Source of the DNA: Zygaena filipendulae | Lineage: Eukaryota > Arthropoda > Insecta > Lepidoptera > Zygaenidae | Direction: 5' to 3' | DNA: 64,000 nt | Assembly: GCA_907165275.2 (NCBI GenBank) | Contig: OU015665.1 | Location: 1,860,001 to 1,924,000, forward strand | In this document: in pieces, positions 46,824 to 56,477 of the stretch | How positions within the stretch are numbered: position 1 is the stretch's first letter | Layout of the letters: every line of letters starts with the position of its first letter | Notes under the pieces: model-generated | Databases searched by the model: none | Told to the model about the DNA's origin: nothing | Seen by the model: only the letters and a program-made list of their open reading frames with translations | Position numbers and translations under genes: made by a program

Positions 46824-47364
46824 CGGAAAATACCCATTGGCTGGAGCGACACTTTTTTTCTACTCCGTATTTTTCAAACGTTGTTACGAAACTAATGTAA
46901 CCGGTCGGTTCATATGCAAAGTAAAACTGGCTACTTATGGCGATTACTTCAAAATAATTTTACTAAACACGAATGAATTTTACTATGAAACCAGTTATAC
47001 CACTTTATGCCATCGAGCAACTGTTTATAGAAAGTGAATCCAAAATGAGAGGAGACGTAATATACAAATACGATAGAAGATAATTTATTTTAAATCGGAG
47101 ATTTTTGTAAAATTTTAGGTAGTTAGGTAAGACGAATTTATTACTTAGAGAATATTGTCATAAGAAAATTAGTCCCTCACTAATCAAACTTCACTTTGAG
47201 GGACGATTCCTTTATTTACCTACTTACAAGTATGTCTTACACAGGCTCTACGAAACAGATCGTAGCACAGCTGATATAATAGATTACTACGTCGTAGAGC
47301 AACTACCAGGCACGTAGACTCCTGTACTCGCGTCCGAACTAAGGTTTCTAGGCTTCCGGGGCCA

Positions 47365-47492
47365 ATAGGGTAGTTTTATTTAGTCCGTCAGTTACCTACC
47401 TAATAAAAAAATAATAGACACGTATTTTTTTTCTTTTTCAAATTATTAAACAAATACTAAGGTAAACGCGTTAAAGATTAGAAGTGGGAGCT
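47365..47492 (+). repeat. MITE family 1 copy, left part (split by BEL insertion)
   Basis: TTTATTTAGTCCGTCAGTTACC ... ATAGACACGTATTTTTTTTC ... GCGTTAAAGATTAGAAGTGGGAGCT stops at the BEL LTR. The rest of the same MITE continues at 62299. Confidence 0.85.
47488..47492. repeat. BEL target site duplication (left)
   Basis: GAGCT, repeated at 62294-62298. Confidence 0.9.
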
Positions 47493-47748
47493 TGTTTAGT
47501 TATAATTTAGCTTTATCAGATTTAATAATAAAATACGTTTATTTTTTGGTCATGTAAGAAGTAGACATCGTAAAGGTGCCTGTGTCCAATGTAAGAGCAA
47601 TATTTAATTTGTCAACCTTACTCATAAAAGGTAGGTAGGTGGCCCTCTACTTTTTTTATTCGTGTGAATACATTATTGAACCTTACACGTTTCCTGAGTT
47701 TCATTTGCTAAGAGTCCCGAAATCCAGGCTTTACTTTACATTTATACA
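47493..47748 (+). repeat. BEL 5' LTR
   Basis: Matches 62038-62293 except for two bases near the end (CTTTACATTT here, CTTCATATTT there). Confidence 0.93.
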
Positions 47749-47770
47749 TGGTCCTTCGAGCCGGATACAA
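47749..47770 (+). other. BEL primer-binding site
   Basis: TGGTCCTTCGAGCCGGATAC directly follows the LTR; TGG is the complement of a tRNA CCA end. The exact tRNA cannot be named with certainty. Confidence 0.75.
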
Positions 47771-48387
47771 TTGACGAGGACTCGCAGTGGAAAACATTAA
47801 GAAGTCACGGATTTTGAAGAAATTAAAAGATAACTGGGTGACAAGATTGTGCGACCACGAAGCTTCTGTGTGCAGTATAATTGAAGACCAAAAATCAAGA
47901 AATATAAATAAAACTAAATAATCGCTTAGTGTAAGTTCATTTGTTAACCCATCACTCTTCATAAAGGTAGTATATTTCAGGAAAAATACGTGCCAATAAG
48001 GTTAGTACCTACCTAGTCATTATACCTACTTACTACAAGTTAAAGTTGCATTTTAACGAAAACCTAATAAATTTTCAACTTTAGTTTAAATTAATCGCAG
48101 ATTTAACAATCATTGTGAAGTTAATGTTCGTAGGTACGTTTAAACCTATTTTTGCAATGATATAATTTTGTTAAGTCATTATAGTCTAGTACTAACATCG
48201 TGATTAAATATTTGTAACTTGTAGACAACCAGCTTTTATGTATGGTTGTAGGTTTAAAATTTCCGTTAAAACTATAGTAGGTATAACTTAGTATCATCAA
48301 TTAATAAATTGCTTTAGGTAAGTAGATAATAGATGTTAGGTATTCTTTGCGAGCAGCAATTGTGTTGTGTGCTCGAGTTCGTAGGGT
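47771..48387 (+). other. BEL 5' leader, first part
   Basis: Untranslated leader of the BEL element; no gene. It continues at 56478 after the nested errantivirus. Confidence 0.75.
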
Positions 48388-48391
48388 AGGT
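48388..48391. repeat. Errantivirus target site duplication (left)
   Basis: AGGT, repeated at 56474-56477. Because the LTR begins AGA, up to seven bases (AGGTAGA) match on both sides, so the exact LTR edge is ambiguous by one to three bases. Confidence 0.85.
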
Positions 48392-48692
48392 AGACAAATC
48401 ACGGTAGATCCAGGACCGCTTTTTAAAAAGCAATTTAATGCATTTTAATACGTCTTTATTGTATGACCGTTACAATAAGAATGAATGCTTAAAGCTAACA
48501 TTAAAACTAACATGAGTACATGAGTACATTATTCTTAATTCCTAGCACCTTATCTCTATAGGGCGGATGGACTTCGCCGTGTAGCGGGAATGCTTGCTCA
48601 GCGTCTGTGGCTGGCCACCCGGTCGTTGTCACAGTATGATAATATTTATAATATAGAGAAATTATTCAGTACTTGGTACCGTCAACATGACT
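48392..48692 (-). repeat. Errantivirus 3' LTR
   Basis: On the minus strand it starts AGTCATGTTGACGG and ends GTGATTTGTCT. AATAAA lies at 48455-48460 (minus strand), the likely polyadenylation signal. The env stop codon lies inside it. Confidence 0.93.
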
Positions 48693-50399
48693 CGTCCCCC
48701 CGCAAGTTCGAAATTATTCAAATTCGCAGGATTTGAAGAATTTCGATTTCCGCAAAGTTTCATTGTTATAGTTTCGCGAAAGTGAAACATGAAGTAAATT
48801 AAAACAATGCCTATTACTAAATACAATATAACTGTCCAAACGCTAACACCTTTTAATGATACGATATTATTTTCACTTATATTATTTTCACTTTTCACGT
48901 CACTTTTCTTCAATGCGTATGTAAGATACTGTAGGTTACTGAAATCCACTCCTTCCAGATTGACAGGCTTTCTTTCAGCATTTGTAAAGTTTATCAAAGG
49001 CAAATTTACAATGGGTAGTCCTGTATGAGTTGCTTCCTTTAAATCGGACTGTCTTAGTTTTATTGTGAAACCACCAATTTTCACGAGACAATCGTCATCT
49101 ATTGTAATTATATAAGTGCCTTGAATATTCTGAGGGAAGACTTGGCTTCGACATACTCTTCGCAATAAAGTGTTTGATCTCGCATATAATATCCATTGAT
49201 TGGGTTGAATTTGTTGTATTTTAATATCTTCAATTTTGATCGGAATAACGTCACAGGTGCTAGTATTCTCTATGAAGTTAAATAAATTTGCAATACAGTG
49301 ATCTTGGATAGACTCGTATACATTTTCTGCGGAGCACACGAAGTAGGATTTCTCGCATTTTTGACATGGTTGTGAGAGTGGCTTCGTTAGTGATCCCTTT
49401 ACTAATAGGTAAGGATATTTGGGTAATATTACAAAAGTATTTGGATCACGGAAAACAGGTAGAGGGTACAATTTGTAGTATATAAAAATTTCTTTTCTTA
49501 CCAGTGGTACCTCTAACAGAAACGCTATCTGATTATCATGGATGAATGACTTTAATGTAATAGTTTGCTCTATTTTTACAAGATTTTCCAAACTTACTGT
49601 ATATGTTAATTTTTCATGTTTTTCAATATCACTTAAAGCTAATAACAACTTAGTAGAGTCTATAATGGATTGATGTAGAGTTCCTAATTTACTGAAAGCA
49701 ATCGCAGTTTCAATTTCATTTAATTGGGTGAGAATACATTGGAAATTATGTAAAAGTAAATAATATGTATTAATAATGTTATTTTCTATGAAATCCTTTT
49801 GTTCCTTTATTTTCAAATGGTCCAATTCGCTTTGCAAGATTTTTGACTGAACATCAAGTTGTATTAAATTATTGTTTATAGATTTAGTAACATTCGTTAC
49901 GCTTTGAACTATTTCAGAGATCAACGTTACCCTTTTATTAAGGTTTTGTTGATTTACTTTAATATTTTCTATAATTTGGTTATATTTAACAGCGTCTTCG
50001 TTGTCTAAATTTCCGGTTAATATTTTTATAATAGAACCTAAAGGGTTTAAAAGACCTCTTTTAACTCTAGCGATTGGAAATAATTGTTTAAGCTTGCTTA
50101 ATGTTAAATTTTGTATGTACTCTACTTGTATCTTATAATTACATATCCTATCGTAAGGAGTACTGTTAAAATTAAGCTTAACTAAGGAATTAAGTTGTAT
50201 ATATTTATTTGAATTTGACATAAGGTCGTCTTGAATAATTTGTAGGTTCAAGGTTTTAATAATGATCCACTTATCATGGCTTACTACGGCAGTTCCTTGT
50301 TTCAGGGGTAGTACACCAGGATTACTATCAAGTCGGTGCAGTTGAAGGCCTTGGCATTGGCTCGTCGTCATCAGTAGCAGGAGAACGAGCTGGCCTTGC
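48662..50399 (-). CDS. env: Errantivirus env, membrane fusion glycoprotein (main exon)
   Basis: Envelope protein, needed for cell-to-cell spread. The frame is open from an acceptor-like site (CCCTTCGCAG before 50399) through a hydrophobic leucine run (LVLLLL), a signal peptide by inference, to a stop at 48662 inside the LTR. Features: RVKR about 100 residues in, a furin-type cleavage motif, followed at once by GLLNPLGSIIK, a glycine/hydrophobic segment placed like the fusion peptide of baculovirus F proteins; then a heptad-like region, a Cys-rich ectodomain part (CQKCEKSYFVC), and a C-terminal membrane anchor (VILYLVIGIVLIYFMF) with a short tail. No internal stop was seen. The start codon is probably supplied by splicing (see leader exon at 56000). 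The frame overlaps the end of pol. Confidence 0.88.
48693..48704 (-). other. Errantivirus polypurine tract
   Basis: Minus strand GCGGGGGGACG immediately before the 3' LTR, where plus-strand DNA synthesis of retroelements is primed. Confidence 0.65.
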
Positions 50400-53300
50400 C
50401 TGCGAAGGGCGTTTAACGTCTTTAATTGGGATTCTTGTTTTTCTCTTTTTAAGTTGTACTGGCACTACATTTCGCGCTATTTCCCCGGTAACCACGGCTT
50501 TTTCGTAGCGAGGTTTATCCTTGCTACGTCTGATGTTCGTGCCTTTTACGTAAATCCTATCGTCTAATTCAATCTTAAAATCTGATTCACCTCCTCTCTT
50601 TTCCCTAATCTTTTCTTTGGTTTTAATCATTCTGTTAGCTATTTCTTTGTATAAAAATTTTGTTCTTTTCGCGTGGTCTCTAATTAATAATTGCATGTAC
50701 TGTTTATTTACGTTTATGTCAAAAGGGTTTTTAGATTCTGTGTGTCCGAAAACTACTTCAAACGGTGTTAAACCAGTCGTAGAATGGATACTATGGTTGT
50801 ATGCCATGATTGCGTAAGTCATTATAGAGGATGCATCTGTTTGCCTATGTTCGTATTTAGCGAGCCTATAGATTTCGATTATGGTTGAATGAAATCTTTC
50901 AATGACTCCCATTGAGTTGGGGTTGTTTGGAGTTCCTATGTGGAGTTCAATCTTATAAAACTCCAATAATTCTTTTATTAAAGAGTTATTGAATTCAGAA
51001 CCTGAATCAGAACTTATTTTATATGGTGTCCCGTAAAAAGAAAAATATTTTATTAAGCCTCTTACAACTTCCGGCGTAGATCTATTGCTGAGTTCAAAGG
51101 CTTGACCGAGTTTGCTAAATGCATCTATAATAGTTAGATAATATTTGCCTTCAATACTAAAAAGATCTATAAATAATTCTTGAAATGGTTTATTTTGTGT
51201 TTGGGTAAGTTGTAACAAAGGTTTGAATGGTTTTCGATCGTATTTCATTTTACGACAAGCCTCGCATGAATTTATAACGCTCGCAACGGTTTCCTCTAAA
51301 TTATTCCAATAGTACGTCCTTTTCAAGTGACCGGCTGTTTCTTTAATTCCGCGATGGCAATTTTTTCCTAAATGGTATTTTAAAATTATTTCCTTTTGTT
51401 CGGCTTCATCTTCAACGTAAATAACTCGTTCAGTGCATTCGAATAATTTTACTGCGCCTTTCTTAAATAATGAAATGAAAGCCTCTACAAATTGAGTTCT
51501 ATGGTTAGTGTTTTCGAAATAGATAAAATATTTTTTCTTTCCTCCAATATAATTTTTTAAGAAATCTTTTATTGAGTCGGCTCTATCTAACGGCAAGTGT
51601 ACTTCTAATATTTTTTGGGTTTTATTAGATATGTTTTTAACGCTAATTTCGTTCTTTAACCAAGAATATACCAAAATCTGATTAGGTTTAGTGTCGATCG
51701 CTTCCTTGAGTATTGGAATGCCAATCGATTCAGTTTCTTTATTTGAGTGAATAGTATCGGTATGAATTGTGAGATTTTCTGATTCGGAAGCTGTTAGTGT
51801 ACTACTACAAGTGGGTGTTCTAATAGAATATGGGGAAGTCGGTCTTTGTAGTCTCTCTGAAGTTTCGTCCATTTCCGATTCAGATGAAATTGTTATTGGG
51901 CTTTTAGGGTTCAAATTACTATTTCCTTTTCGTTGTCTTTTATCCACATTTACGACTAATGAGCTTGAATCATCTTTATGAAGAACGTTTAATTTTATCC
52001 TAGATAAGGCATCGGCGTTTGTATTTTGTTTTCCGTTTTTATAAATAACTTCATAGTTGTACTCTGCCAATCGTAAGCGCCAGCGAGTGAGTTTACTGTT
52101 GGGTTCCTTAAGGGAATTCAACCAAGCTAGGGGTCTGTGGTCGGTAAAAATTGTGAATTTTCTTCCGTATAAGTAAGGTCGAAAATGTTTTACGGCCCAC
52201 ACTACAGCGAGTAGTTCTTTCTCAATGGTGCTATACCTTGTTTCCGCATCGTTGAGAGTCCTACTGGCATAGGCAATGGGAAGGTCTCCACCGACGGGGC
52301 CTTGAGACAAAACTGCTCCTAAAGCATAGTTCGAGGCGTCCGTAGTGAGAATAAGCGGTTTTGTAAAATCAGGAAATTGTAGAAGTGGTGCATTCGTTAA
52401 AATTTCTTTACATTTGTTAAAAGCAGTAACGTATTCGTCAGTGATTAATACTTTGTGATTCTTTTTCAAACAGTTTGTTAGCGGTCTGGTTAGTTTAGCA
52501 AAGTCCTTGATGAATTTTCTATAGTAACCAATGAGTCCTAGAAAACTTTTAATTTCAGTAGTAGTTTTAGGTATGGGGAGGTTGATAATGGTGTTAATTT
52601 TGTCATTGTTTGGTCGGAGTCCTTCTTTAGTAATCGAATGTCCTAGGTATAGTACTTCTTTACGTAGAAATTCGGATTTGTCTAATTGAATTTTCAGATT
52701 GGTCTCCCTAAGTCTGTCGAAAATTTGTCGGAGTTTTTGTACGTGTTCTTGTAAGCTCGACGAAAAGATGATGATATCATCTAAGTACACAAGGCAGTGT
52801 ATTCCATTTAGTCCTCTAAGAATGCTGTCCATTGCCCTCTGGAATGTAGCTGGAGCTGTCTTTAGTCCGAAGGGCATTCTTAAAAATTCGTAGTGTCCAG
52901 ATTGGGTGCTGAAGGCTGTCTTTTGTCTGTCTGTCTCGTTAACTTCAATTTGATGATAGCCACTGGCGAGGTCAAGGGTGGAAAAATAAATAGATTTACC
53001 TAATTTGTCAAATAAGTCGGATATATTTGGCAGTGGATATTTGTCATCAATTGTTATGTCATTTAGCCGCCTGTAATCTATGACCATACGGTACTTTCGT
53101 TCACCCGAAGCGTCGAGTTTTTTGGGCACCAGGTGCACCGGAGCACTCCATGGTGAAAATGACTCCTGAATTACATTTTCTTTAAGTAATTTGTCAACTT
53201 GTCTATTTATTTCATCGTTAATAACTTGGGGTTGTCGATATGGCTTAATATATATGGGATCTTCGTTAGTAGTCCTGATTACGTGCTTTACTTTGTTTGT

Positions 53301-54131
53301 GAAGGTCAGTGGAAGTTTGTCACAGTAAAATATATCTTTATATTCATGGCATAAATTTCGAATCGTATTTCTTTCTTCGTCATTCATGTGATCTAAACGA
53401 AGTCTTGTCAGATTGTCAACTAAAATTTTATCTGTCTCATAATTATCATAGTCAAGTTTATTTGTTTTCAGTGTATTACTAAAGTCATACTTTTCTGTTT
53501 TTAATGGTTTGCGAAACTTTACTATCACTGCTTTGTCTGATGTATTTTGAATAACAGTATAAGCTAATCCATTAATACAATTAACAAGAGCACATGGCAT
53601 CCGAGCTCCTGAACCAAAATCGGTTTTCTCTAAAATTCCCTGACCGTGTCCTAAGGTTGTAGGTACCTTGACGCGGGTTTCGCTACGAGGATCTAATCGA
53701 ACTTCATGAATTGGTTTATACAGAATAGGTATGTCTGTATCGCACGTATGTAATACTTGATTTTTCATATCGATAGTAGCGTCTAGTTGTTTTAGTAAGT
53801 CTGAACCGATTAAACCATCATATCGATCGTCTACTTGAAATATGTAAAATTTGTGCATGGTATTGTTTTTTAACGTCTTTAATGAAGGTATAATTATAGC
53901 TTCATTATGATGGCTGCAAGCATGTGCACTAACTACCTGAAATGGTTCGTAAATTTTATAATTTGAAAAGAACTCGTTAGCTTTTGCGGGACTAATGAAA
54001 GATCGAGTGCTGCCCGTGTCGATCATAAATCGCGAATTTATTTCGGGTATTTCTATATGTGGAAGTCTCAGAGTACTATCAAAGTTTAGATGTATTGTTA
54101 TGGGCTGTTGGTATCTGAGGCCGTTTCCTGA
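50328..54131 (-). CDS. pol: Errantivirus pol: protease, reverse transcriptase, RNase H, integrase
   Basis: About 1,267 codons in the -1 frame relative to gag, read after frameshifting at 54131-54137. Counting from the ATG at 54026: protease DTGS at residue 3; reverse transcriptase with YRMVIDYRRLND and catalytic YLDD at about 414-417; RNase H with TTDAS (about 563) and TDHRPLAWL; integrase with an HHCC zinc site (H-x-H near KYHLGKNCHRG, C-x2-C in SCEAC) and a DDE triad at about D954, D1007 and E1043 with 35 residues between the last two. The C-terminus is basic and proline-rich. No stop or frameshift interrupts it, and all catalytic motifs are present. It overlaps the start of env by about 70 bases. 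Confidence 0.95.
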   Translation of the reverse strand, partial: SGNGLRYQQPITIHLNFDSTLRLPHIEIPEINSRFMIDTGSTRSFISPAKANEFFSNYKIYEPFQVVSAHACSHHNEAIIIPSLKTLKNNTMHKFYIFQVDDRYDGLIGSDLLKQLDATIDMKNQVLHTCDTDIPILYKPIHEVRLDPRSETRVKVPTTLGHGQGILEKTDFGSGARMPCALVNCINGLAYTVIQNTSDKAVIVKFRKPLKTEKYDFSNTLKTNKLDYDNYETDKILVDNLTRLRLDHMNDEERNTIRNLCHEYKDIFYCDKLPLTFTNKVKHVIRTTNEDPIYIKPYRQPQVINDEINRQVDKLLKENVIQESFSPWSAPVHLVPKKLDASGERKYRMVIDYRRLNDITIDDKYPLPNISDLFDKLGKSIYFSTLDLASGYHQIEVNETDRQKTAFSTQSGHYEFLRMPFGLKTAPATFQRAMDSILRGLNGIHCLVYLDDIIIFSSSLQEHVQKLRQIFDRLRETNLKIQLDKSEFLRKEVLYLGHSITKEGLRPNNDKINTIINLPIPKTTTEIKSFLGLIGYYRKFIKDFAKLTRPLTNCLKKNHKVLITDEYVTAFNKCKEILTNAPLLQFPDFTKPLILTTDASNYALGAVLSQGPVGGDLPIAYASRTLNDAETRYSTIEKELLAVVWAVKHFRPYLYGRKFTIFTDHRPLAWLNSLKEPNSKLTRWRLRLAEYNYEVIYKNGKQNTNADALSRIKLNVLHKDDSSSLVVNVDKRQRKGNSNLNPKSPITISSESEMDETSERLQRPTSPYSIRTPTCSSTLTASESENLTIHTDTIHSNKETESIGIPILKEAIDTKPNQILVYSWLKNEISVKNISNKTQKILEVHLPLDRADSIKDFLKNYIGGKKKYFIYFENTNHRTQFVEAFISLFKKGAVKLFECTERVIYVEDEAEQKEIILKYHLGKNCHRGIKETAGHLKRTYYWNNLEETVASVINSCEACRKMKYDRKPFKPLLQLTQTQNKPFQELFIDLFSIEGKYYLTIIDAFSKLGQAFELSNRSTPEVVRGLIKYFSFYGTPYKISSDSGSEFNNSLIKELLEFYKIELHIGTPNNPNSMGVIERFHSTIIEIYRLAKYEHRQTDASSIMTYAIMAYNHSIHSTTGLTPFEVVFGHTESKNPFDINVNKQYMQLLIRDHAKRTKFLYKEIANRMIKTKEKIREKRGGESDFKIELDDRIYVKGTNIRRSKDKPRYEKAVVTGEIARNVVPVQLKKRKTRIPIKDVKRPSQARPARSPATDDDEPMPRPSTAPT

Positions 54132-55402
54132 AAATTTGTCTCTAAAATTTCCTCATTATTTTGTACCGGTTGCTCTTGTTCGTACTCAACATACTGGTTC
54201 TCATCATATTCGTTGTACACAGGTATATCATTATTGTCACAATAATCAGGGCTATGGTCGTAATCATAAAGTTCATTATTATGGAAAACATTTTGCTGTG
54301 AATCTTCGATAAAGTTTTGTTTTATTGGCGGTGCAGTACGCATCGACACATCAGTATTATAATCTAACTTTTGAACAGGTTTGTTGAAGTGAGGATTATT
54401 ATTTAATTGTGGGCGGTACCCTTGCGGAATACCAAATTTAAAGTTTGGGTTATTATTATTAAATTGTGAACGAAAGCCTCCTTGCGGAATGCCGAATTTA
54501 AAATTTTGGTTGTTATTGTTAAATTGAGGACGATATCCTCCTTGCGGGATGCCGAATTTAAAATTGGGATTACCATGACTATTATTAAATTGAGGTCGGT
54601 ATCCCCCTTGTGGAAGGTTAAAATTATTTCGGTTACCATAAGGAGAAAAACCAAATTTAAACTTTTGTTGCATCGGCAGTTGCGGTGCTGGTATTTTAAA
54701 ACCAAAGTTATTATTTATTGGCTGCGCAAATTTAGCATGATTTTGATGAAAAGAAGAATTTTGTGCTGAATTTGACAGCTGAAAATTCTTATAATTTGGT
54801 TTATCTTTATTTTTTGAGTCGTATTGAAACTGAACATTAACTTCTTCTGTTACTATTGCTAATGCGTTTTCTAAAGTAAGGTTAGGTGGCGTCAATCTTA
54901 ACCTTATAAGCCTGATAAATTCTTTTGGCAAATTAAAAAGAAAAACATCGAAAGCAGCTTTGTTATAAATAATCATCTTTGCGGCTTTAACGCCTTCATC
55001 TACGAGTAAATTCACCTTTGAAAATAATGTACTGCGTACGTTTTGTACCCTTTTGCAGAAATCGATATAAGATTCGCCATTTTTTATTTTTAATGATTCT
55101 AACTCAATCGCGACACATTCCTCCGAACGTGGATCTCCAAAATGTTGAATGAAAACTGCTCGTAATGTATTCCAACTATTAATGTCATCCCTCTCGCTAA
55201 GGAGAGCGGCAGCTCTACCAGTTAATCTACTTGTAATACATTGGAAAACGTAAGATAATTGTACCGGATTATTTGGACCACCAAAGTTAACCAAAACATA
55301 TTCACATTTCTTAATAAAAAGATTTAGCAAGTTGGGCTCTCCATCATATTTTGGTATTAAATTTAAAATATCTTTCGGTATCACCTGAACACTTTGAGCC
55401 AT
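54098..55402 (-). CDS. gag: Errantivirus gag
   Basis: Structural polyprotein. The start is taken at 55402 (MAQSVQVIPKD); upstream in-frame codons exist but this ATG sits where the conserved part begins. The capsid-like middle contains LTGRAAALLSERDD, WNTLRAVFIQHFGDP and GESYIDFCKRVQNVR, typical of Ty3/gypsy capsids. There is no CCHC zinc knuckle. Instead the C-terminal half is rich in Asn, Gln, Gly and Phe, with four imperfect repeats of about 20 residues around FKFGIPQGGYRPQFNN (plus-strand 54383-54640), then an acidic Tyr-rich end. Errantivirus Gags often lack knuckles; the repeat array is unusual to me. The frame ends at 54098, 33 bases past a slippery heptamer. Confidence 0.92.
   Translation of the reverse strand: MAQSVQVIPKDILNLIPKYDGEPNLLNLFIKKCEYVLVNFGGPNNPVQLSYVFQCITSRLTGRAAALLSERDDINSWNTLRAVFIQHFGDPRSEECVAIELESLKIKNGESYIDFCKRVQNVRSTLFSKVNLLVDEGVKAAKMIIYNKAAFDVFLFNLPKEFIRLIRLRLTPPNLTLENALAIVTEEVNVQFQYDSKNKDKPNYKNFQLSNSAQNSSFHQNHAKFAQPINNNFGFKIPAPQLPMQQKFKFGFSPYGNRNNFNLPQGGYRPQFNNSHGNPNFKFGIPQGGYRPQFNNNNQNFKFGIPQGGFRSQFNNNNPNFKFGIPQGYRPQLNNNPHFNKPVQKLDYNTDVSMRTAPPIKQNFIEDSQQNVFHNNELYDYDHSPDYCDNNDIPVYNEYDENQYVEYEQEQPVQNNEEILETNFQETASDTNSP
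54131..54137 (-). promoter_or_regulatory. -1 ribosomal frameshift site between gag and pol
   Basis: In gag frame the codons ACA AAT TTT form the heptamer A AAT TTT, a classic X XXY YYZ slippery site. A -1 slip there enters the pol frame, which then has no stop. A downstream RNA structure was not assessed. Confidence 0.75.
54383..54640 (-). repeat. Tandem repeats inside gag
   Basis: Four imperfect copies of a roughly 60-base unit (plus-strand core CTTGCGGAATGCCGAATTTAAA) encode the FKFGIPQGGYRPQF repeats. Confidence 0.85.
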
Positions 55403-55999
55403 TTTTAAATTTATATTCACTTTAACACAACAAGTACTATAATAAGAGACACACACAATTTAATTCTTAACGCTAAAAATTATTAAAATTATTTCATAGA
55501 GATATAGAGTGATAGAGTCACAAATTATTTAAACAAATTTAATATAAGACCTATATTTTTTTCAAATGTTGTATTTGTAACTAAAAATAATTATTTAAAC
55601 AATTTATTCTTAATTTAATATACCGATTCAGTGTAATATCTTAATATCCTAAATATAAAATAGAGCAAAGTATTTAAAATCAAATAGATTTGTTATTTGA
55701 TTAAAATATTCGTAATTATGTACCGATGAAGTGTACGACCTATAAACTAAATTATACCGATGTAGTGTATAAAATAGAGCAAAGTATTTAAAATCAAATA
55801 GATTTGTTATTTGATTAAAATATTCTTAATTATGTACCGATAAAGTGTACGATCTATAAACTAAGTTATACCGATTTAGTGTATGTTTGCCTATTTTTGT
55901 GCAATCAGATAACGTTACTTGAGCGATTTTCTGTCTCTATAGTAACATTTAATATTTGGAAGTCATAGGGAAAGCAAAGGAAGTAAAGGTTGTACTCAC
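55403..55999 (-). other. Errantivirus 5' leader / intron of the spliced env RNA
   Basis: AT-rich untranslated leader before gag. It contains a tandem-like duplication: CAAATAGATTTGTTATTTGATTAAAATATTC with TACCGAT-AGTGTAC occurs at about 55680-55735 and again at about 55793-55850. If env RNA is spliced as proposed, this stretch and gag-pol are removed. Confidence 0.65.
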
Positions 56000-56010
56000 A
56001 AGCCACCCAT
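56000..56010 (-). CDS. env: Candidate env leader exon end (start codon of env)
   Basis: An ATG at 56010 is followed by three and two-thirds codons and then a donor, GTGAGTA, at 55999-55993. The open phase (two bases) is exactly what the acceptor at 50399 needs to enter the env frame just before the signal-peptide-like leucine run. In unspliced RNA the same ATG meets a stop within five codons and forms a tiny upstream open frame. Spliced env RNA is established for gypsy; the use of these exact sites here is inference. Confidence 0.6.
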
Positions 56011-56151
56011 GTCTTCCAGCAATGGTCCTGGTCCTGGTCACCTTGGAGTCTTATTTATTTGGTTCGTATGGATACCCTTTCACACGCCGAACACGCACTT
56101 CAGACCGATTTTTGTGTCTTCGAGAGCACGAGCACGACGATAGGATATATA

Positions 56152-56173
56152 GGGTATCCTACCGGCTGCGCCA
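56152..56173 (-). other. Errantivirus primer-binding site (serine-tRNA type)
   Basis: Minus strand TGGCGCAGCCGGTAGGATAC starts at the inner edge of the 5' LTR, sharing its first T with the LTR end. It resembles the serine-tRNA primer site I recall for the 17.6/297 group. Confidence 0.75.
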
Positions 56174-56473
56174 GACAAATCACGGTAGATCCAGGACCGC
56201 TTTTTAAAAAGCAATTTAATGCATTTTAATACGTCTTTATTGTATGACCGTTACAATAAGAATGAATGCTTAAAGCTAACATTAAAACTAACATGAGTAC
56301 ATGAGTACATTATTCTTAATTCCTAGCACCTTATCTCTATAGGGCGGATGGACTTCGCCGTGTAGCGGGAATGCTTGCTCAGCGTCTGTGGCTGGCCACC
56401 CGGTCGTTGTCACAGTATGATAATATTTATAATATAGAGAAATTATTCAGTACTTGGTACCGTCAACATGACT
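56173..56473 (-). repeat. Errantivirus 5' LTR
   Basis: Same 301 bases as 48392-48692 by eye. On the minus strand an AT-rich stretch (TATATTATAAATATTATC) near the start may serve as promoter core. Confidence 0.93.
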
Positions 56474-56477
56474 AGGT
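56474..56477. repeat. Errantivirus target site duplication (right)
   Basis: AGGT, see 48388-48391. Confidence 0.85.

Larger units (their letters stand above)
48392..56473 (-). mobile_element. Complete errantivirus (insect endogenous retrovirus, Ty3/gypsy group)
   Basis: A minus-strand provirus-like element: LTR, serine-tRNA-type primer site, gag, pol, env, purine tract, LTR. The LTRs are 301 bp and show no difference in my reading, and all three frames are open. This combination points to very recent insertion and possible activity. It lies inside the 5' leader of the BEL element, in the opposite direction. Errantiviruses of insects acquired an env related to the baculovirus F fusion protein; the env frame here shows the same plan. 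Closest known relatives by organisation are gypsy, 17.6/297 and ZAM of Drosophila and TED of a moth. Confidence 0.95.

Noticed and set aside
55956..56229. Two plus-strand frames in the errantivirus leader and LTR
   Set aside because: They cross the primer site and LTR in antisense and have no similarity.
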